From assembly GCA_964007475.1 (NCBI GenBank), contig OZ023275.1:32905797-32969796 (forward strand): a stretch of DNA of 64,000 nt, in the 5' to 3' direction. How positions within the stretch are numbered: the first letter of the stretch is position 1; every line of letters starts with the position of its first letter. This DNA is from Hybos culiciformis (Eukaryota > Arthropoda > Insecta > Diptera > Hybotidae). The notes below the pieces were generated by a model. The model made no database searches, had not been told where the DNA came from, and saw only the letters and a program-made list of their open reading frames with translations. The position numbers and the translations under genes are program-made. Shown here one piece after another: positions 13,601 through 22,057 of this stretch.

Positions 13601-14910
13601 CCTGAACGTTAATTGGACTAGAATTTGGGCTTAATAATGTTAATAATTAACAGAAATGCTGTAAAAAAATAATTTAAGCAACTTCTTGTTACTTTCATTC
13701 GCTGTTGTTATGAAATAATCAAGAATATGTTCAACTTTTTTTAGAATAAAAACACAAGCTTATTGTTTCACAAATTCTCTAGTTGCTAGATTTTATTTTT
13801 ATTTTTAATAAACCATTCTTTTTCTATTAAAATTTCAAAAGAGAATTTAACACAAAATAAAATGATAACAATACATGATATTCAAAATGCTGGCTGAAGC
13901 ATATTATATTGCGGGTATAATTACATTCTTGTTTCAAAATAATGTTGCACTTTTTGTTGACACCACACGCAAGTTGGTCACATTACATATACTGATGTGT
14001 AAAGTCATGTCTATATGTATAATTCATATGTATGTATGTACATTATATTGTAGTTTCAGCATTAAAACCATTATTTTTTGTGAAAAAGACATATATTTAC
14101 GAAAAAAATAAATAAAAAAAAAAGATACAAAAAAGATTCATCTCAACTTCAAAACAAAACATATAAAACACATAATTAGCACAGTAGGAGCTACTGTATA
14201 GCTATCTGGAGCTATTAATTTATTTTACTTAAAACGCACATTAATTTTGGTCTTTTGAAAAACAAAAAACGAGATTATTTTTAGAATATATCGTGCAATG
14301 GATTTTATGTTTTTGAAAAACGTTAAAGCTGAAAAAAAAAATAAAAATTAAAATTAAAAAATGTTCAACAACCTGTCATATTTTTATAATTGGTTCCAAT
14401 TAATTATGGCATGTTTTAAAGATTGTACATAAATAAAATAAAATTTTGAAATATAGTTTAAGTAGCCTTGTTCCCATAGAGCAAGCAAATAAATGATAGT
14501 ATTATTAAAATAAATAAATAAAAGTTTCTTATCATAGATATATTTACTAAACAGATTCAAAGTTAAGTTTTAAATTTTTGGATTATTCGAGAATTTTATC
14601 AGACAATAAAAATCATAATTTCACTCAAAATCTTGAATTTATCAAGTTCAGTACGTAAAGTAAATAATATGATTCAGAACAATTTAATGGCTTAATTTTA
14701 TAAGGTTCACTATTTCTATTTAGTGTCGCACTTTAATATGAATTTAATTATAAAAAGAATTAACAAAAATTTATTAAAAAAAAAAAATACAAAATAAAGG
14801 ATAAAAATTTGATCCTGATACATAGAAAAAAAATTACAAAAAACATTTTTTTTTGCTAAATATTTCAAAGCAGATATTAATAGTCTTGTGAAAAATTTCA
14901 CTATTTTTTC
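4621..14910. other. AT-rich DNA, no recognisable gene
   Basis: About 10.3 kb with no frame I can support. The short frames (for example 5659-5841, 7964-8155, 10898-11128, 13324-13530, 13875-14111) are isolated, lack family motifs and have AT-driven composition. A few less AT-rich patches stand out: 8990-9120, 11190-11260, and 12160-12310, which carries ATGCATAAACGCATTTTATAG. These could be conserved regulatory DNA or old repeat remains; the sequence alone does not decide. A 14-base C run occurs at 12643-12656. Confidence 0.5.
12643..12656 (+). repeat. Poly-C tract (14 C)
   Basis: An uninterrupted run of 14 C. It is the longest G/C homopolymer in the window; the next is eight G at 23573-23580. 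Such tracts are also places where sequencing length errors are common. Confidence 0.9.
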
Positions 14911-14915
14911 CCCTA
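14911..14915. repeat. Target-site duplication of the BEL/Pao element (left copy)
   Basis: CCCTA directly abutting the outer end of the LTR. The same five bases recur at 22053-22057 directly after the other LTR. A 5-bp duplication is usual for BEL/Pao integrase. Confidence 0.92.
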
Positions 14916-15382
14916 TGATGATCTGATTGATGAATTTTCGTCTCTTAAGGGTTCTTGATGGATGGATGAACTTAAGTTTTGTATGATTGGTTGTTGAATG
15001 GACTGTATGAATATTGATGACTGAAATTAATTTTCTAATGAAAATAATTTTTTTTTTTTTTTCTTTTATTCCTTCTGAACTCTCTGACACATTACATTTG
15101 AATCCCTTAAAACTAATAATTTATAAATTTTTACATTTCCAATCTAGGATTACGGTAATTCCGTATATATAGTACGATCGTATGACGATCCAATTACGAA
15201 CACGAATTTTTATTTATATTTTTATTTTAATAGTGTTAGTGTAAATAATTCTTAAGGAATTGATTTGGCGGAATTCCTGAAAATGAAATGGTGTACACAA
15301 CAAAGTGGAACGTATATAACATTAAATGTTAATATGAGTTAAACTCCAATTTAGTGTTTTTGAAATATCAAAAGCATAAACA
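14916..15382 (-). repeat. 3' LTR of the BEL/Pao element
   Basis: 467 bp, starting TG and ending CA, and identical to 21586-22052 at an offset of 6670. Read on the minus strand, a TATA string (plus 15164-15171) is followed about 95 bases later by an AATAAA signal (plus 15065-15070). This spacing fits a short R region, with U3 on the high-coordinate side. In this copy the poly(A) signal is the part expected to be used. An inner inverted repeat GATCGT/ACGATC lies near 15176-15190, close to the predicted transcription start. Confidence 0.96.
15065..15070 (-). terminator. Poly(A) signal in the 3' LTR
   Basis: AATAAA on the minus strand, within GGAATAAAAGAAAA, downstream of the LTR TATA box in the direction of transcription. 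It is the natural 3'-end signal for the genomic RNA. Position is from the motif only. Confidence 0.55.
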
Positions 15383-15396
15383 TGCCGGCCCCGTTG
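15383..15396 (-). other. Candidate polypurine tract / plus-strand priming site
   Basis: The minus-strand sequence immediately upstream of the 3' LTR reads CAACGGGGCCGGCA and then enters the LTR TG. Its position is where the RNase H-resistant plus-strand primer must lie, and the GGGG core is the most GC-rich patch nearby. It is not a pure purine run, so the exact primer is uncertain. It is followed on the plus strand by an inverted repeat, TTGAAAGG/CCTTTCAA (15394-15412). Confidence 0.55.
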
Positions 15397-15820
15397 AAAG
15401 GGTACCTTTCAAAACAGTTATCATATAATCATTTAAACTAGGTTTATGTGTAGTTATTACTTAATTAAGATTTCTAACGTAACAAATAACTATTATTATT
15501 ATTTTTTTTTTATTTTAAGTTGAAAATTTTGTGAAATATTTATTAGATTATATTACATTTACTATGATTTATTATAGTTATTAAAATTTTAAAATTTACT
15601 CAAATAATAGTTCTTAAAATACATAAATACAACATAAACGATACTTTTCCAAATAATAGTATTTTATCCGACTTTACAAATTTCAAATTTTACCAAACAA
15701 TATACGTAGTTACAATATGAATTAACATGACTTTAAAAATTTTAAATTTTACCAAATAATATAAAGTTAAGATCCAACCTTTTTATTAGCTTAAGTTTTC
15801 AACAAATCAATCTTTCACGG
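15397..15820 (-). other. 3' untranslated region of the BEL/Pao element
   Basis: The 424 bases between the gag-pol stop and the candidate polypurine tract. AT-rich with no frame of note and no env-like gene. An imperfect repeated string (AATTTTACCAAA...ATA) occurs near 15683 and 15743. Confidence 0.7.
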
Positions 15821-18800
15821 TTAATTAATTGGAAGTTTACAAATTTTAGAGATTGGTCGACGAAACTTTCCATTTTGTGTTTTTATTTCGAAAACTCTAC
15901 ATTTTTCATCATTACCCATAATAGTGTTGGTAATTATACCCATTAGCCAATTTGTGGGTTGAGAAGAATCATTTGATATTAAAACGATATCATTTACCTT
16001 AATGTTAGGGTGGGAGGTTTTCCATTTTGTACGCTGTTGTAAAGTATGGATATATTCGATTGAAAATCTTTTCCAAAATGATTGAATCAATTGTTCTAAT
16101 TTTTTCCAATTATTTAAACGGTTTGATGGAATGTTATCATATGATTTTTCGGGTGGTGCTACAATTGATCCCCCAGTTAGAAAATGGCCTGGAGTCAGGG
16201 GTTCTGGATCAGATGGATCTGCGGACATATTTGAAATCGGACGAGAGTTCATTATTCCTTCTATTTGAATAATGAGCGTATTTAGTTCTTCATAATAAAG
16301 GGTCATGTTTTTTGTTACCCGTTTTAAATGGTACTTAAGTGATTTTACAGACGATTCCCATAATCCTCCAAAATTAGGAGCATTTGGTGGTATAAATCTC
16401 CAAGAAATTTGATTCAGAGCGCAATAATTTACTATACTTTGTTCAATACCTTTTTCTGATAGAAATTGTTTTTGTTTTTTAAGCTCACTATTGCAGCCTA
16501 CGAAATTAGTTGCGTTGTCAGACCAGATAGTGTTACACTTTCCTCGTCGATACAAAAATCTTTTAAGACAAGCCAGAAAAGCTTCTGCTGACAGATCCGA
16601 AACTATTTCTAAATGAACCGCCTTTGTTACGAAACAGACGAAGGAAGCTACGTAAACCTTGAACGTTGGGCCGTTTCGATGGTGTTTATTTTTCAACAGA
16701 AAAGGACCACAAAGATCGACGCCTGTTGTATTAAACGGCTTACTTGGTTTGGTTCTTTCTTTGGGCAAATTTCCCATCATTTGCTGTGATAGTTTTGGTT
16801 TTATTTTACAGCAAGTAACGCAGTTCCTTACAAGTTGCTTAGCTAGGACCTTTGCCTTGATAGGCCAGAATTTTTGTCGTATCAGGGACATCAACAGCTG
16901 AGGACCAGCGTGGAAACCTTTCAAATGTTCAGAATGAAAAATTAAGTCTGTTAGTGGGTGTTTGTACGGAAGTAATAGTTGATGTTTTACATCGTAATCG
17001 TAGTCCGAATTACACAATCTACCACCAACTCTTAACATATTTTCTTTATCTATGAATGGGTTAAGACCTTTTATTTTGCTATTAGACTGAATTTCTTTGC
17101 ATGAGGTCAATTGTCTTAGTTCTTGGCTAAATTCGGATATTTGAACAACCTTTATCAACGTCAATAGTGCGGAGTCTAGCTCAGTCACAGTTAACCCATC
17201 TGTTTTTCTGTCAAGATTGTTGCTAACATTTTTGTAAAATCGAATGCATAATGCTGTAACTCGAATGAGTTTGTCTAGGGAGCTAAATTTCGTGAATAAT
17301 TCAAAATCAATTGATTTAGTGACAAAAGATAAATTTTCAACTGGTTTTAATTCTAAGAATTCTTGGTCATAAGTGGGCAATTGATTGTTTTGATAGTAAT
17401 TTTCTATAGGTTCGTTAGAATTCAACCAACTGGGTCCATTCCACCAAACGGAAAGATTTTTAAGAGTTGTGGGAAATATCCCTCTGGATATGACGTCTGC
17501 GGCATTATCAGCAGTACGCACATGTTTCCACTCATAATTATTCGTAAGTTCTTGTATTTCGTTGACGCGATTTGCAACGAAGGTTTTTAATTTGTGGGGT
17601 GCTATCAGTAGCCACTGAAGAGTAATAGTTGAATCAGACCATAAGATTATTTTATCGTAATTTAAGTTCAAGGATTTTACTACTGTGGTTGTAAGTCGAG
17701 AAAGAAGTAATGCGGCGCATAACTCTAGCCGTGGAAGAGACACAATTTTAAGTGGCGCGACTCTAGTCTTACTGCAAACTAGGCTTACTTTAATGGCATT
17801 ATTTTTATCGATACATTTTAAAAATATACAGGCCCCATAAGCTTGTTCAGACGAATCTGCAAACCCATGTAATTCAATACGACTTGTATTACGTGGCATA
17901 ATGCAACGGTCTATGTGTATTTCTTTTACGCTAGGTAACTGATTACTAAACTCACTCCATTTGACAGCAATTTCAGGAGGAACAGCTTCGTCCCAATCAC
18001 ACTGACTTTTCCAAATTGACTGAATAAGAATTTTTGCGGTAATTGTAATTGGTGACAACAATCCTAAAGGGTCATATATCTTAGCAATAGCCGACAAAAT
18101 GGATCGTTTGGTAGGTGAGTTTTGGATTTTAATTGGTTGTATATCGAAATAAAAAAGATCTTGTGCGGGTTTCCATAAAAGACCTAGGGTTTTTATGGAC
18201 TCATGTGAACTAAATTCATCCTTTTGTAAACTTTCTCTATCTTTTAATGGTATATTGGTTAACAAATCTTCCTCGTTTGAGCACCATTTATGCAAATGAA
18301 AGCCACCGGAAGCCAAAAGTTGGATAAGTTGGGTTTGAATGCTTATAGCTTCTTTAACGGAAGCTGCCCCAGTTAGGATATCGTCAACATAAAAATCTTG
18401 TCGAGCTACTTTGGAAACATTGGGAAATTTGTCCTGTTCATCTATGGTCAATTGTTTTAAGACTCGCGTTGCTAAATACGGTGCCGATGCCGTGCCATAC
18501 GTTACAGTTTGTAGTTCGTATGTTTCAATTGAATCGCTTTGATTAAAACGCCAAACAATGCGCTGAAATTTGTGTTGATCTTGATCAACATTTATTTGAC
18601 GATACATTTTTGAAATGTCCGCGGTCATTACCACAGGGTGTTTACGAAATCGCAAAATTATATTCAAAAGGTTTTGTTGAACTGTTGGCCCTATTAGCAT
18701 AACGTCATTTAATGATAAATTCGAAGATGATTTTGCAGATGCGTCGAACACAACTCTCAATTTTGTCGTGGAACTTGTTGGTTTTAATACACCATGATGT

Positions 18801-21040
18801 GGCATATAAAAATTGGGATCATTATTTTCAATGGGTTCGATAATCTTTTTCATATGATTTAAAGAAATATATTCGTTTATAAATTGAACATATTGGTCTT
18901 TCAAGATTTGGTCAGAATGTAGACGTTTTTCCAAACTCAGAAATCTATTTATGGCTTGGGTCTTAGAATTCCCTAATTCTTTGATTTCATTGGTTAATGG
19001 CATAGATACAATGTATCTTCCAGTTGTATCTCTTCGGTGGGATTTGGTAAAATACTCTTCACAATAATTTTCGGATTTGGTTAAAAACTGTTGGTCTGAA
19101 AATGATTCCATTTCCCAAAATTTGAGAAGAGCAGTATTTAATTCTGAATTTTCATCATTAGGATCGGATAGATTAACAAAACTGGTATAATTATTTGATT
19201 GATAAGGTCCAACTATTAGATATCCGAAGACAGATTCTTGTAAAATGGGTGAATTTGGTTTAAACTTAATTTGTTTAGATTTAATAATTTCAAAAAATAT
19301 TTCATTGCCTATTAATAGATCAATTTTTCGTGAGACATTGAAATGAGGGTCAGCTAATTTGACTGTCGTTGGTATGGACCACCTTGAAATATCTAGGTCA
19401 GTATCTGGTACTGCATTAACAATGGTAGGTACTACTGAAAACTTTATGTTTTTCTTAAACCGATTAGAAAAGGATTTTATATTTGCATTAACCACATCAG
19501 ACAACACTGTTTTTTGACCATTAAGACTAGTTATAGTAGACCTTTTTCCTGTTCTACTGTTGAAGCTAAAAGTTTGGGAAAAATCTTTTGAAATAAAATT
19601 AGCATCGCTGGCAGAATCTAATAAGGCTCTACATTGGTGCCATATTCCAAGCTTGTCCTGTATTAGGACCATAGCTGTCGGAAACAAACTTTTAATTTGG
19701 GTAACCTGTTGAGATACTAAAGACGTTCCATTGGCGTTATCTTGATTATTAGTTTCAGAAGTACTTGATTTTGGTATTTCTTCACGATGAAGAAGAGAAT
19801 TGTGCTTTTTAGGACAATATTTACATGATCCCTTTGGGCAATCTCTACTACTGTGTTTGGAACTAAAGCAGTTAAAACACAGATTACGTTCTTTGATTTT
19901 TTTAAATCTTTCTTCAATTGGAAATTTTTTAAATTCTGAGCACAGATAAAACGGATGAAATGGCATACTACAAAACACACAAGTTGAACTTTTTGGATTG
20001 GTACTTGGATTGATATGTGTATTGGTACTTGGATTGGTATTTAGTTTGGTTGACTCTGAACTATTTGAAACAAGAGATGTGGATTGATTGAATTTTGTGT
20101 TGGAAGTTCTATTGCCTGTAGCATTGTTGATTTTGACATTTGGTTTTCTTGAAGACTCAACAGCCTCCAGAACTCTGCATTTCTTTGATAGGAAGGCTTG
20201 AAGTTGGACCCATGTGGGCAATTCATTTGGCATAAGTTCGGTTTCCCAATCTTTCTTTAAATTGGAATCGATCTTTTTTGTAATGGAATTGATAACAAAC
20301 ATTTCACTTAAGGGATCAAGCTTTTGGTTAAGTGATTCTAAAGACGAAATGTGGGAATTACATTGGTTCAACAATTTTCTTAGTTCAAAACTGTTATCTT
20401 TGGTAATGGCAGGTAAATTTAAAATACCATCGACATGTATTTCAATTAATTGGCGTTTATTGTCATAACGTTCCATCAAATCTTTCCAAGCTTTATTGTA
20501 CCCTGCGTCAGACAAGGAAATATGACCAATTGTTTGCTTGGCCTCACCCTTTAGTTTGTCAAGAAGGTATGTGAACTTTATCACATCATTAATTTTTTGG
20601 TTCATATGGATTACCGCTGTAAACGTTTCTTTAAACGTTAACCATTCGGTAGGCTTTCCATCAAACACTGGAATGTTTACATCTGGTAATTTTATTAATT
20701 GGGTTTTCTGATTACCGAAATCAGAATTTGTGGTATCGATTTCACTTTTGGAATCAGGTGATAAGGCATATAGGTTACTTAACGTTTCTAGATAAATCGA
20801 TTCAATCGTCTGAACAAGATTCTCAATGTCTTTAGACTCTTCGGTAGTCAATTTGTCTAAGATCTTCACATATTCTTCGTATAATTTGTTGGTAGACTGA
20901 ATTCGCAATTTTATTTCGGATTGGGTAGGTGGACTATCAGTACTACTATTTCCGACAAAAGTTTCAATTACTTTAATCCTTGTGATTAAAGTTTTTAATT
21001 TAGTTGCTATGACAACATTCGGATCAAATTTTGGAGGCAT
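15821..21040 (-). CDS. BEL/Pao gag-pol polyprotein, 1739 aa, intact
   Basis: The polyprotein that packages and copies the element. Visible parts: a gag (DUF1759-like) region at about 110-260; three zinc knuckles, CX2CX4HX4C at 354-367 and 388-401 and CX2CX3HX4H at 406-418; aspartic protease with LLDSA, catalytic Asp475; RT with Asp808 in the ADIS motif and Asp886-Asp887 in YVDD; RNase H with acids Asp1062, Glu1106, Asp1136 and Asp1182; integrase zinc finger His1372, His1377, Cys1407, Cys1410; integrase core Asp1442, Asp1508, Glu1562 (GGLWE); and a DUF5641-like C-terminus from about 1640. A short NPSTN-rich tract (about 334-350) precedes the knuckles. Protease has DSA rather than the commoner DSG. 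There is no internal stop or frameshift, so Gag and Pol come from a single frame and need proteolytic separation. The start AAAATGCC is in good insect context. Confidence 0.97.
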   Translation of the reverse strand: MPPKFDPNVVIATKLKTLITRIKVIETFVGNSSTDSPPTQSEIKLRIQSTNKLYEEYVKILDKLTTEESKDIENLVQTIESIYLETLSNLYALSPDSKSEIDTTNSDFGNQKTQLIKLPDVNIPVFDGKPTEWLTFKETFTAVIHMNQKINDVIKFTYLLDKLKGEAKQTIGHISLSDAGYNKAWKDLMERYDNKRQLIEIHVDGILNLPAITKDNSFELRKLLNQCNSHISSLESLNQKLDPLSEMFVINSITKKIDSNLKKDWETELMPNELPTWVQLQAFLSKKCRVLEAVESSRKPNVKINNATGNRTSNTKFNQSTSLVSNSSESTKLNTNPSTNTHINPSTNPKSSTCVFCSMPFHPFYLCSEFKKFPIEERFKKIKERNLCFNCFSSKHSSRDCPKGSCKYCPKKHNSLLHREEIPKSSTSETNNQDNANGTSLVSQQVTQIKSLFPTAMVLIQDKLGIWHQCRALLDSASDANFISKDFSQTFSFNSRTGKRSTITSLNGQKTVLSDVVNANIKSFSNRFKKNIKFSVVPTIVNAVPDTDLDISRWSIPTTVKLADPHFNVSRKIDLLIGNEIFFEIIKSKQIKFKPNSPILQESVFGYLIVGPYQSNNYTSFVNLSDPNDENSELNTALLKFWEMESFSDQQFLTKSENYCEEYFTKSHRRDTTGRYIVSMPLTNEIKELGNSKTQAINRFLSLEKRLHSDQILKDQYVQFINEYISLNHMKKIIEPIENNDPNFYMPHHGVLKPTSSTTKLRVVFDASAKSSSNLSLNDVMLIGPTVQQNLLNIILRFRKHPVVMTADISKMYRQINVDQDQHKFQRIVWRFNQSDSIETYELQTVTYGTASAPYLATRVLKQLTIDEQDKFPNVSKVARQDFYVDDILTGAASVKEAISIQTQLIQLLASGGFHLHKWCSNEEDLLTNIPLKDRESLQKDEFSSHESIKTLGLLWKPAQDLFYFDIQPIKIQNSPTKRSILSAIAKIYDPLGLLSPITITAKILIQSIWKSQCDWDEAVPPEIAVKWSEFSNQLPSVKEIHIDRCIMPRNTSRIELHGFADSSEQAYGACIFLKCIDKNNAIKVSLVCSKTRVAPLKIVSLPRLELCAALLLSRLTTTVVKSLNLNYDKIILWSDSTITLQWLLIAPHKLKTFVANRVNEIQELTNNYEWKHVRTADNAADVISRGIFPTTLKNLSVWWNGPSWLNSNEPIENYYQNNQLPTYDQEFLELKPVENLSFVTKSIDFELFTKFSSLDKLIRVTALCIRFYKNVSNNLDRKTDGLTVTELDSALLTLIKVVQISEFSQELRQLTSCKEIQSNSKIKGLNPFIDKENMLRVGGRLCNSDYDYDVKHQLLLPYKHPLTDLIFHSEHLKGFHAGPQLLMSLIRQKFWPIKAKVLAKQLVRNCVTCCKIKPKLSQQMMGNLPKERTKPSKPFNTTGVDLCGPFLLKNKHHRNGPTFKVYVASFVCFVTKAVHLEIVSDLSAEAFLACLKRFLYRRGKCNTIWSDNATNFVGCNSELKKQKQFLSEKGIEQSIVNYCALNQISWRFIPPNAPNFGGLWESSVKSLKYHLKRVTKNMTLYYEELNTLIIQIEGIMNSRPISNMSADPSDPEPLTPGHFLTGGSIVAPPEKSYDNIPSNRLNNWKKLEQLIQSFWKRFSIEYIHTLQQRTKWKTSHPNIKVNDIVLISNDSSQPTNWLMGIITNTIMGNDEKCRVFEIKTQNGKFRRPISKICKLPIN

Positions 21041-21538
21041 TTTAAATATGTTTAAATCAACGAAAATAAAATTTAATTTGTTGAAAACTTAAGTTGAACT
21101 TAAGTGGAATGCTTCTTTTGGAATTTGAAAACCATACGTATATTTTTTTTTTTTTTTTTACAGAGAATTTGCTTTCTACTACTTTAAATGCTTTGCTTTT
21201 ATTTTAATTTAATTTTGTTCTTGCTAATCCTATAAAATAAAATATTAAATAATAACTATTAAACTACCTAATACAAATTGATAATTCCCAAATGGCGACT
21301 TTTCTGATATATACGCTTCCAAAATGGCGTCTTTATAATTGGTTGACTACTGCACTTAATGTTTCGATGAAAACCTTGATGAATTCTAACCTCATTCAAA
21401 TGTGGAGAGTTGTTCAACTGGAATACTTGTTGTTAATTATTTTCAATGATAAATAATCGTTGCTTTTCAACGATGATGATCAATCACTATTAAATTTCAA
21501 ACCACCTTGATGTTTTTCTTTTTTTTTTTTTTTTGACT
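21041..21538 (-). other. 5' leader of the BEL/Pao element
   Basis: Untranslated leader between the end of the LTR/leader short frame and the gag-pol start. It includes a 17-base T run on the plus strand near 21147-21161 and surrounding A/T tracts. Packaging signals would be expected here, but none can be assigned from sequence alone. Confidence 0.6.
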
Positions 21539-21760
21539 TTAAGTTGTCAATCTGGATTCTTTTGATCCGGTTGAAGTGACCAAAATGATGATCTGATTGA
21601 TGAATTTTCGTCTCTTAAGGGTTCTTGATGGATGGATGAACTTAAGTTTTGTATGATTGGTTGTTGAATGGACTGTATGAATATTGATGACTGAAATTAA
21701 TTTTCTAATGAAAATAATTTTTTTTTTTTTTTCTTTTATTCCTTCTGAACTCTCTGACAC
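21539..21760 (-). CDS. Possible upstream short frame in the BEL/Pao leader, 73 aa
   Basis: Begins inside the 5' LTR, about 75-95 bases downstream of the LTR TATA box, so it probably lies on the genomic transcript. It runs through the rest of the LTR and the primer-binding site and stops before the gag-pol start. It begins MSESSEGIKEKKKK and is strongly basic. Only the LTR part is repeated in the 3' LTR, where the same start reads into host DNA (14716-15090). It may act as a translated upstream frame that dampens gag-pol translation, or it may be a chance frame. No homology is recognised. Confidence 0.2.
   Translation of the reverse strand: MSESSEGIKEKKKKIIFIRKLISVINIHTVHSTTNHTKLKFIHPSRTLKRRKFINQIIILVTSTGSKESRLTT
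21564..21582 (-). other. Primer-binding site
   Basis: Three bases past the 5' LTR on the minus strand the sequence reads TGGTCACTTCAACCGGATC. The leading TGG complements the CCA end of a tRNA and the position is correct. The implied tRNA 3' end (GGTTGAAGTGACCA) does not match any insect nuclear tRNA I can recall exactly; tRNA-Tyr shares the CCGG and GACCA parts only. The site call is firm from position, but the primer identity is open. Confidence 0.7.
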
Positions 21761-22052
21761 ATTACATTTGAATCCCTTAAAACTAATAATTTATAAATTT
21801 TTACATTTCCAATCTAGGATTACGGTAATTCCGTATATATAGTACGATCGTATGACGATCCAATTACGAACACGAATTTTTATTTATATTTTTATTTTAA
21901 TAGTGTTAGTGTAAATAATTCTTAAGGAATTGATTTGGCGGAATTCCTGAAAATGAAATGGTGTACACAACAAAGTGGAACGTATATAACATTAAATGTT
22001 AATATGAGTTAAACTCCAATTTAGTGTTTTTGAAATATCAAAAGCATAAACA
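21586..22052 (-). repeat. 5' LTR of the BEL/Pao element
   Basis: 467 bp, TG...CA, identical to the 3' LTR. It supplies the promoter for the element (TATA string at plus 21834-21841). The outer end abuts the right CCCTA duplication. Confidence 0.96.
21834..21841 (-). promoter_or_regulatory. TATA box of the LTR promoter
   Basis: ACTATATATACGG on the minus strand in the 5' LTR, with the AATAAA signal about 95 bases further downstream. Transcription would start about 25-30 bases beyond, near 21805. The surrounding sequence is less AT-rich than the rest of the window, so the motif carries more weight here than elsewhere. Confidence 0.6.
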
Positions 22053-22057
22053 CCCTA
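22053..22057. repeat. Target-site duplication of the BEL/Pao element (right copy)
   Basis: CCCTA, matching 14911-14915 exactly. Removing the element and one copy gives a continuous AT-rich host sequence. Confidence 0.92.

Larger units (their letters stand above)
14916..22052 (-). mobile_element. Complete BEL/Pao LTR retrotransposon, 7137 bp
   Basis: A structurally intact element on the minus strand. It consists of the 5' LTR (21586-22052), a primer-binding site, a leader of about 0.5 kb, one gag-pol frame (15821-21040), a short untranslated tail, a purine-rich tract and the 3' LTR (14916-15382), flanked by CCCTA duplications. The LTRs run TG...CA and I found no difference between the copies over all 467 bases, so insertion was very recent on an evolutionary scale. 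The domain order gag, protease, RT, RNase H, integrase in a single frame, the long RNase H-like (Peptidase_A17-type) region and the GGLWE integrase motif place it in BEL/Pao rather than Gypsy or Copia. No env frame is present. Its base composition is clearly less AT-rich than the host DNA. It appears capable of autonomous retrotransposition, which is inference from intactness. Confidence 0.97.

Noticed and set aside
14716..15090. Minus-strand 124-codon frame
   Set aside because: Its first part is the LTR-encoded start shared with 21539-21760, and the remainder reads into host AT-rich DNA past the 3' LTR. It is a junction artefact.
19717..19980. Minus-strand 87-codon frame inside gag-pol
   Set aside because: A shadow in another frame of the zinc-knuckle region of the real polyprotein.
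15821..22052. Search for an env-like third frame in the BEL/Pao element
   Set aside because: Only about 0.4 kb lies between gag-pol and the 3' LTR, and no frame there could encode an envelope protein.
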